DNA from: an uncultured Spiribacter sp.
Lineage (GTDB): Bacteria > Pseudomonadota > Gammaproteobacteria > Nitrococcales > Nitrococcaceae
Reading direction: 5' to 3'
Length of the DNA stretch: 57,966 nt
Assembly: GCA_937884605.1 (NCBI GenBank)
Contig: CALGDM010000026.1
Location: 1 to 57,966, forward strand
Position 1 is the first letter of the stretch. The number at the start of each line of letters is the position of its first letter. Below the pieces are notes generated by a model that saw only the letters and a program-made list of their open reading frames with translations, did not search any database and was not told the origin of the DNA. This document shows, piece after piece, positions 52,214 through 57,966 of the stretch. A program made the position numbers and the translations under genes.

Positions 52214-53028
52214 ATACCCTTGTCACCTGGTTGCAGCCGTGGGAGCCCTCGTTGCCGGTCTTTGCCGCCTGCGCGCTGGCTGTCAGCCTGTACGCCATCG
52301 GCATGATGCGCGGGGCGACGCCCGGCTTCTGGCCGGCGCTCTCGTATTTTGCCGGTGTGGCACTGATCTACGCGGTCACCCAGACCCACTACGATTACTA
52401 CTCGCAGTACCTGTTCTCGGCGCACCGCCTGCAGCATCTGGTGCTGCATCACCTGGGCCCGTTTCTGATTGCGCTGGCGATGCCGGCGACGGTGTTGGCA
52501 ACGGCCCTGCCGGCGCGGGTCCGGGCCTGGCCCCGGGGGCCGGCTGCCCCGCTTTTTGGCGCGCTGCGCCGGGTGTATCGCATACTCCAGCAGCCGTTCA
52601 TTGCCGGCGTGCTGTTCGTTGGCGTGATCTATTTCTGGCTGACTCCCGAGATCCACTTTGATGCCATGCTGAGCATCGATCTGTACTGGTTCATGAACTG
52701 GACGATGCTGCTCGACGGGCTACTGTTCTGGTGGCTTATTTTCGAGCGCAACGACCAGGCCGTGACGCCGCGCCTGAGCCCGGGGCGGCGGATTCTGCTG
52801 CTGGCGCTGATCATGCCGCCGCAGATCGCGCTGGGGGCCTACATTACGTTCAGCGGCCAGAATCTGTTCGAGATCTACGATGTCTGCGGCCGGGCCTTTC
52901 CCATCGATCCGCTGCTTGATCAGCAGATCGGCGGACTGATCACCTGGATACCGGCGGCCATGATGAGCGTCATGGCGGCGATCATCGTTCTCGCGTTTCG
53001 TCTGCAAGGGAGGGACTCGGATGCCTGA
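52210..53028 (+). CDS. ctaG: caa3-type cytochrome c oxidase assembly protein CtaG
   Basis: Seven-helix membrane protein of the Caa3_CtaG family (PF09678 type), not related to Cox11 despite the shared gene name. The ATG at 52210 gives 272 residues. Typical features are FSAHRLQHLVLHHLGPFLIA with histidines that could bind copper, GVLFVGVIYFWLTPEIHFDA, and QIALGAYITFSGQNLFEIYD near the end. In Gram-positive bacteria it is needed for copper insertion into subunit I. Here it overlaps the previous small gene by 4 bases and the SCO gene by 8, which fits a role in maturing the aa3 oxidase encoded at 39-43 kb. Confidence 0.9.
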   Translation: MNTLVTWLQPWEPSLPVFAACALAVSLYAIGMMRGATPGFWPALSYFAGVALIYAVTQTHYDYYSQYLFSAHRLQHLVLHHLGPFLIALAMPATVLATALPARVRAWPRGPAAPLFGALRRVYRILQQPFIAGVLFVGVIYFWLTPEIHFDAMLSIDLYWFMNWTMLLDGLLFWWLIFERNDQAVTPRLSPGRRILLLALIMPPQIALGAYITFSGQNLFEIYDVCGRAFPIDPLLDQQIGGLITWIPAAMMSVMAAIIVLAFRLQGRDSDA

Positions 53029-53620
53029 GCACAGCGTTGGTCGGTGGATTCGGCCGGTCCTGGTGCTGGCCCTGGCGCTGGTGCTGGGCGCCTGCGGCGG
53101 CAGCGGCTACCAGACCAAGGGCATCGAAGGGCTGCTGCCGGATCTGGCGTTTCGTCTGACCAGCGAGACCGGCGAGCCGCTGACGGCCGAGGATCTGCGG
53201 GGCGCGCCGACGGTGGTGTTCTTCGGCTTTACCCACTGCCCCGATGTCTGCCCCACCGCCATGGCCCGGATTGCGGCGGCCACGGAAGCCGCCGGCGAAG
53301 ACCTTGACGGGGATCTGCAGGTGCTGTTCGTGTCGGTGGATCCCGGGCGCGACACGCCCCAGCGGCTTGCCGACTACACCGACTTTTTCAGTGACCGGGT
53401 GACCGGCGCCACCGCCTCGGTGGAGCAGCTGCGCGAGCTCACCAAGCGCTATCGCGCCACCTTCGGCTACGGCGAGCCCAACGAGTTCGGCGACTACAAC
53501 GTCTCGCACTCAAGCGCGATGTATGTGTTTGACGCCCGCGGCCAGGCCCGGGCGCTATTCCGCCCGAGCGACAGCGTGACCGCGATGGCCGCGGATCTGC
53601 GGCGCATCGCCGAGGGCTAG
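53021..53620 (+). CDS. SCO1/SenC-family copper chaperone lipoprotein
   Basis: Thioredoxin-fold protein that loads copper into the CuA site of subunit II. The 199 residues have a lipoprotein signal (VLVLALALVLGAC, cleaved before the cysteine at the lipobox LGAC). The copper site is HCPDVCPTAM with the distal histidine in NVSHSSAMYVFD. VLFVSVDPGRDTPQRL is another family stretch. It overlaps ctaG by 8 bases, forming an unknown-ctaG-sco operon. Confidence 0.94.
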   Translation: MPEHSVGRWIRPVLVLALALVLGACGGSGYQTKGIEGLLPDLAFRLTSETGEPLTAEDLRGAPTVVFFGFTHCPDVCPTAMARIAAATEAAGEDLDGDLQVLFVSVDPGRDTPQRLADYTDFFSDRVTGATASVEQLRELTKRYRATFGYGEPNEFGDYNVSHSSAMYVFDARGQARALFRPSDSVTAMAADLRRIAEG

Positions 53621-53630
53621 GCCGGGGCGC

Positions 53631-55322
53631 TCAGTCCTCGAACAGGTCCTTGTCGGTGACCGCGCCGTAAGACGCCGAGCTGACCAGCCGGGCAAACTTG
53701 CCCAGCACGCCGCGCCGGTAGTTGGGGGGCCGGGGGCTCCACCGGGCGCGGCGCTCGGCCAGCGTGGCATCGTCGATCTGCAGCTCGAGCAGGTTCTGAT
53801 CGGCATCGATGACCACCGGGTCGCCTTCCTCAACCAGGGCGATGTTACCGCCGGCCGCCGCCTCGGGCGCGACATGGCCCACGACCATGCCGTAGGTCCC
53901 GCCGGAGAATCGCCCGTCGGTGATCAGACCCACGGCATCCCCCAGCCCGCGGCCGATGATTGCCGAGGTGGGGGCCAGCATTTCGCGCATGCCGGGACCC
54001 CCGCGGGGGCCTTCGTAGCGGATGATGAGGACATCGCCGGGCTGGATTCGGTCGGCGAGGATCGCATCCATGGCGAGCTCTTCGGAGTCGAACACCCGGG
54101 CCGGGCCCTCGATGCGGCGCTTTTTGATGCCACTGACCTTGGCCACCGCCCCTTCGGTGGCCAGATTGCCGCGCAGGATGGCGAGATGGCCCTCGGCATA
54201 CATGGGGTTGTCGAAGTCGCGGATAATCGCCTGACCGGCCGGTGCCTCGGCGGGCACGTCGGCAAGCAATTCATCGAGGGTCTGCCCGGTAATGGTCATG
54301 CAGTCGCCGTGCAGCAGGCCACGGGCGAGCAGCATTTTCATGACTTGCGGGGTTCCGCCGACGGCATGGAATTCACTGGTCACATAACGCCCCGAGGGTT
54401 TGAGATCGCAGAGCACCGGCACGCGCTGGCGGGCGCGCTCGATGTCGTCGATGGAGAATTCCACCTCGCAGGCGCTGGCAATGCCCAGCAGATGCAGGAC
54501 CGCGTTGGTTGAGCCGCCCAGTGCCATCACCACGCTGGCCGCATTCTCGAAGGCCTTGCGGGTCATCAGATCGCGCGGCAGGCGCTGATGGTGGATAGCG
54601 TCCATGAGCACCTCGGCGGCGCGGGCCGCCATGGTCCGCGCCTCGTCGTCCTCCGCGGACACGGTGCTCGAGCCCATCAGACTCATGCCCATCGCTTCGA
54701 AGGCGCTGGACATTGTGTTGGCGGTGAACATGCCCCCACACGAGCCGGCCCCCGGGCAGGCATTCATTTCCACGCCCTTGAGGTCCTCGTCCGAGAGATT
54801 GCCGGCGGCCGACTGGCCGACCGCCTCGAAGGCGCTGACGATGGTCAGGTCCTCGCCCTTGTAGTGGCCCGGCTTGATGGTGCCGCCATAGACAAAGATC
54901 GCGGGGATGTTCAATCGGGCGATGCCGATCATGGCGCCGGGCATGTTCTTGTCGCAGCCCCCGGTGGCCAGCACGCCGTCAAGGCTCTGGCCGTTGCAGA
55001 CGGTCTCGATGGAATCGGCAATCACTTCCCGCGAGACCAGCGAGTACTTCATGCCCTCGGTGCCCATGGAGATGCCATCGGAGATGGTGATGGTGCCAAA
55101 GCTCACCGGCATGGCACCGGCGGCCCGCAGCGCATCGCTGGCGCGCTCGGCCTGGGCGCCGATGCCCATGTTGCAGGGCGTAATGGTGCTGTGGGCATTG
55201 CCCACGCCGACGATGGGTTTCTGGAAGTCCTCGTCGGTAAAGCCAGCGGCCCGCATCATTGCGCGGTTGGGGGTGCGGGCGCGTCCTTCGGTGACGGCGC
55301 GGCTGCGGCGGTTGTCGGCCAT
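53631..55322 (-). CDS. ilvD: dihydroxy-acid dehydratase
   Basis: Iron-sulfur enzyme of isoleucine, valine and pantothenate synthesis. Two ATGs are in frame, at 55328 and 55322; AAGGA touches the first but is 6 bases from the second, so 55322 (563 residues, [13 protein letters not shown]) is preferred. Cluster cysteines are in [23 protein letters not shown] and [16 protein letters not shown], and the C-terminal part has [20 protein letters not shown]. The protein is shorter than E. coli IlvD (616) and resembles the ~560-residue group in archaea and many bacteria, which carries the extra cysteine in TPCN. It is divergent from zapE. Confidence 0.95.
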   Translation of the reverse strand: MADNRRSRAVTEGRARTPNRAMMRAAGFTDEDFQKPIVGVGNAHSTITPCNMGIGAQAERASDALRAAGAMPVSFGTITISDGISMGTEGMKYSLVSREVIADSIETVCNGQSLDGVLATGGCDKNMPGAMIGIARLNIPAIFVYGGTIKPGHYKGEDLTIVSAFEAVGQSAAGNLSDEDLKGVEMNACPGAGSCGGMFTANTMSSAFEAMGMSLMGSSTVSAEDDEARTMAARAAEVLMDAIHHQRLPRDLMTRKAFENAASVVMALGGSTNAVLHLLGIASACEVEFSIDDIERARQRVPVLCDLKPSGRYVTSEFHAVGGTPQVMKMLLARGLLHGDCMTITGQTLDELLADVPAEAPAGQAIIRDFDNPMYAEGHLAILRGNLATEGAVAKVSGIKKRRIEGPARVFDSEELAMDAILADRIQPGDVLIIRYEGPRGGPGMREMLAPTSAIIGRGLGDAVGLITDGRFSGGTYGMVVGHVAPEAAAGGNIALVEEGDPVVIDADQNLLELQIDDATLAERRARWSPRPPNYRRGVLGKFARLVSSASYGAVTDKDLFED

Positions 55323-55455
55323 GTCCATTCCTTGATGGTGGGGATTGATCGATCACGGGACAAAATACGAAACTCCGGGGCGGGTGGCAATCGTCGCCGC
55401 GCACTGTGATGGCATACTCTGCTCAACGAGGAAAGCGACAGGGCAGGCAGGGGCG

Positions 55456-56556
55456 GTGACAACGCCGAGTATCCGTTACGAGGCCGATCTGGCCGGCGGC
55501 GATTTCGTCGATGATCCGGCGCAGCGCGCCGCGGTTGAGGCGCTGGACGCACTGCAGGCAGCGCTGGTGGCGCAGCCGCCACCGGCCACCGGCCTGCGGG
55601 CCTGGTGGCAACGCCGTCGCGGCGAGGCGCCCGAGCCGGTCCGGGGGCTCTACCTGTGGGGCGGTGTGGGCCGCGGCAAGACCTATCTGATGGATACCTT
55701 CTATGAATGCCTGCCGGCCGCCATTGGCAAGCGACGGGTGCATTTCCATCGGTTCATGCAGTCCGCGCACTACCGCCTGCGCTGGCTGCGCGAGCAGCCT
55801 GACCCGTTGCGGGCCCTGGCCGCCGAGTGGGCGGCGGATCTGCGCGTGCTCTGCTTTGACGAATTCTTTGTCAGCGACATCGCCGATGCGATGATCCTTT
55901 CGGGGCTGCTGCACGGGCTGATCGACGAGGGCGTGACGTTGGTGGCCACGTCGAACCTGCCGCCGGACGGGCTTTACGCGGGCGGGCTGCAGCGTGACCG
56001 GTTTCTGCCCGCCATCGATCTGCTCGAGCGCCATCTGCAGGTCATGAATGTGGATGGCGGCACCGACTATCGCCTGCGCCTGCTCAGTCGGGCGCCGGTC
56101 TATCACGTTCCCGCCGATGAGCGAGCGCGCGCAGCGCTCGCCGAGACCTTCGAGCGTCTCTGCCCCGAGCGCGAGCATGAGGCCGCGGAGCTTGTCATCA
56201 ACCAGCGTGATATCCCGGTGCTTGCACTCGGGGATGGCGTGCTCTGGGCGCGCTTTGACGCCCTGTGCGAGGGCCCGCGCAGCGCCGATGACTATGTCGA
56301 GATCGCGCGTGGGTTCCATACGGTGCTGGTGGCGGATGTGCCCATCCTGGATCGTGATCGCGAGGACGCCGCGCGGCGCTTTGCCGCGCTGGTGGACGAG
56401 TTCTACGACCGCGGCGTCAAGTTGATCGTCTCTGCCACCGCCGAGCCCGAGTGGCTGTACCGCGGCCGGCATCTGCATTTTGAATTTCGGCGTATCGTTT
56501 CGCGGCTGCGCGAGATGCAGTCTCGGGAGTATCTGGCCCTGCCCCACCGGCCCTAG
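55456..56556 (+). CDS. zapE: cell division protein ZapE (AFG1-like ATPase)
   Basis: P-loop ATPase that in E. coli associates with the Z ring during constriction. The frame opens at 55345, but the GTG at 55456 (MTTPSIRYEADLAGGDFVDD) gives 366 residues, normal for the family. Walker A is LWGGVGRGKTYLMDTFYECL, Walker B is LCFDEFFVSDIADAMIL, and the AFG1 arginine-rich segments HFHRFMQSAHYRLR and VATSNLPPDGLYAGGLQRDR are present. A hairpin terminator lies about 60 bases after its stop. Confidence 0.93.
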   Translation: MTTPSIRYEADLAGGDFVDDPAQRAAVEALDALQAALVAQPPPATGLRAWWQRRRGEAPEPVRGLYLWGGVGRGKTYLMDTFYECLPAAIGKRRVHFHRFMQSAHYRLRWLREQPDPLRALAAEWAADLRVLCFDEFFVSDIADAMILSGLLHGLIDEGVTLVATSNLPPDGLYAGGLQRDRFLPAIDLLERHLQVMNVDGGTDYRLRLLSRAPVYHVPADERARAALAETFERLCPEREHEAAELVINQRDIPVLALGDGVLWARFDALCEGPRSADDYVEIARGFHTVLVADVPILDRDREDAARRFAALVDEFYDRGVKLIVSATAEPEWLYRGRHLHFEFRRIVSRLREMQSREYLALPHRP

Positions 56557-56776
56557 GGTTTTCCCCAGACCCTGTGGACAAGTCTGTGGAGGAAGCCGGG
56601 GATGGATGGCGGACAGGCCCGCGTGATGCGGGTTTTCTCAGACTGGCGAATTCTTGATCAGTTTAAAATAGTTAATAAAAACAGTTAGTTATGTTTTGTC
56701 CCCCGGTATCAGGGAGTTAGCGACGTCCCGCCGGTTTCGCGACGCACTGGATGTGCACAACCGCTGCTGTCAAGCC
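56557..56776. other. 220-base AT-rich gap with DnaA-box-like 9-mers
   Basis: Between the convergent zapE and deacetylase genes. It holds TGTGGACAA (56573-56581) and TGTGCACAA (56752-56760), each one mismatch from the DnaA-box consensus, a weaker TGTGGAGGA (56585-56593), a terminator-like hairpin and a 60-base AT-rich tract (56641-56700, about 28% GC) with three AGTTA repeats. No reading frame fits. Origin function is possible but unproven. Confidence 0.35.
56615..56639 (+). terminator. rho-independent terminator after zapE
   Basis: Stem CCCGC (56618-56622), loop GTGAT, stem GCGGG (56628-56632), followed by TTTTCTC. The stem may extend by weaker pairs (AGG with TTT). The following T-run is short, so efficiency is uncertain; it also reads partly on the other strand. 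Confidence 0.55.
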
Positions 56777-57700
<924 letters not shown>

Positions 57701-57705
57701 GGGGA

Positions 57706-57966
57706 TCAGTCCCCTGTGTGGAAGGTTTGCCGAAAGGCCACCGAATAGACCTCGCCACCGGCATGGGGATTGACCTCGATTTCGAAGATGCGGGCGTCGC
57801 CGGGCTCAATGGGGAAGGTCCCGACGTAGGAGACCCAGTTGTCCTCGCGCACCCGCTCGGCGGGGATTTCGGTCAGCTCGTCGTTGTCATCGCGGGCCAC
57901 GATATCGACCCGCCCCGGGACGGCCTGACCGTCGCGCAGGATGGTCACCATCACCATGCCGCGGGT
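57706..57966 (-). CDS. DUF4426-like protein, C-terminal fragment (5' end outside window)
   Basis: The frame is open to the right edge, so the start lies beyond it; an internal ATG at 57957 is unlikely to be the true start. The visible 86 residues form an Ig-like beta-sandwich pattern: MVMVTILRDGQAVPGRVDIV, VREDNWVSYVGTFPIEPGDA, FEIEVNPHAGGEVYSVAFRQ TF. This matches, by pattern, the C-terminal half of DUF4426, a small secreted family of gammaproteobacteria with unknown function. It is upstream of, and 5 bases from, the deacetylase gene. Confidence 0.55.
   Translation of the reverse strand, partial: TRGMVMVTILRDGQAVPGRVDIVARDDNDELTEIPAERVREDNWVSYVGTFPIEPGDARIFEIEVNPHAGGEVYSVAFRQTFHTGD

Overview
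Most of this window (about 2.5 kb to the right end) is a compact, GC-rich gammaproteobacterial chromosome segment. The gene order pilM-pilN-pilO/P-pilQ-aroK-aroB beside a divergent PBP1A gene, the rph/gmk-rpoZ-spoT-ridA-recG run, the Mg-type HemB and the aa3 oxidase cluster point to a Pseudomonas/Ectothiorhodospiraceae-like lineage. Very short intergenic gaps, many 4-30 bp overlaps and acidic proteins suggest a streamlined halophile such as a Spiribacter relative; that genus-level guess is inference. No rRNA, tRNA, CRISPR array, insertion sequence or prophage gene was seen.

The first ~2.5 kb is different. It holds a haloarchaeal-type PAS/GAF/HTH_10 (Bat-like) regulator and the start of a haloarchaeal HxlR-type winged-helix protein. 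The HxlR frame runs without a break into the C-terminal half of a bacterial MscS-type channel, switching within a DKPVRV-coding stretch at 2496-2512 that both families plausibly share. The simplest reading is a metagenome assembly join between two brine organisms; it should be resolved before any biology is read into the left end.

Region by region: (a) 3.2-5.2 kb, glutathione reductase and a gamma-carbonic anhydrase-like protein. (b) 5.1-22.1 kb, minus strand: pilM, pilN, a pilO-pilP fusion, a short pilQ, aroK, aroB, dgt, then gltB, gltD, hemE, a Nudix hydrolase, hemB, aroE and a cation/proton antiporter, i.e. pilus assembly, shikimate pathway, ammonium assimilation and tetrapyrrole synthesis. 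(c) 22.2-25.2 kb, plus strand: PBP1A and an unknown protein. (d) 25.2-30 kb: citrate synthase, L31 type B, SirB2-like protein, CPXCG protein, HemW, RdgB, RNase PH. (e) 30-38.9 kb: gmk, rpoZ, spoT, ridA, recG, ubiC, ubiA, comF, and a BioC-like methyltransferase. (f) 39-46.7 kb: aa3-type cytochrome c oxidase (coxB, coxA, a 37-residue membrane peptide, coxC), SURF1, a CX3C membrane-anchored protein, heme A synthase and heme O synthase. (g) 46.7-53.6 kb: tandem UspA protein, Kef-type antiporter, lipoyl synthase, TusA, SohB, then a second oxidase-assembly operon with an unknown protein, caa3-type CtaG and SCO. (h) 53.6 kb to the end: IlvD, ZapE, a histone-deacetylase-family protein and the end of a DUF4426-like protein.

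The features most worth a second look are the chimeric junction, the PilO-PilP fusion with a reduced PilQ, an oxidase assembly set that lacks Cox11 in its usual place but has caa3-type CtaG and SCO elsewhere, several small unknown proteins inside these operons, and an AT-rich island with DnaA-box-like 9-mers near 56.6-56.76 kb. I did not find a convincing new defence or mobile system.
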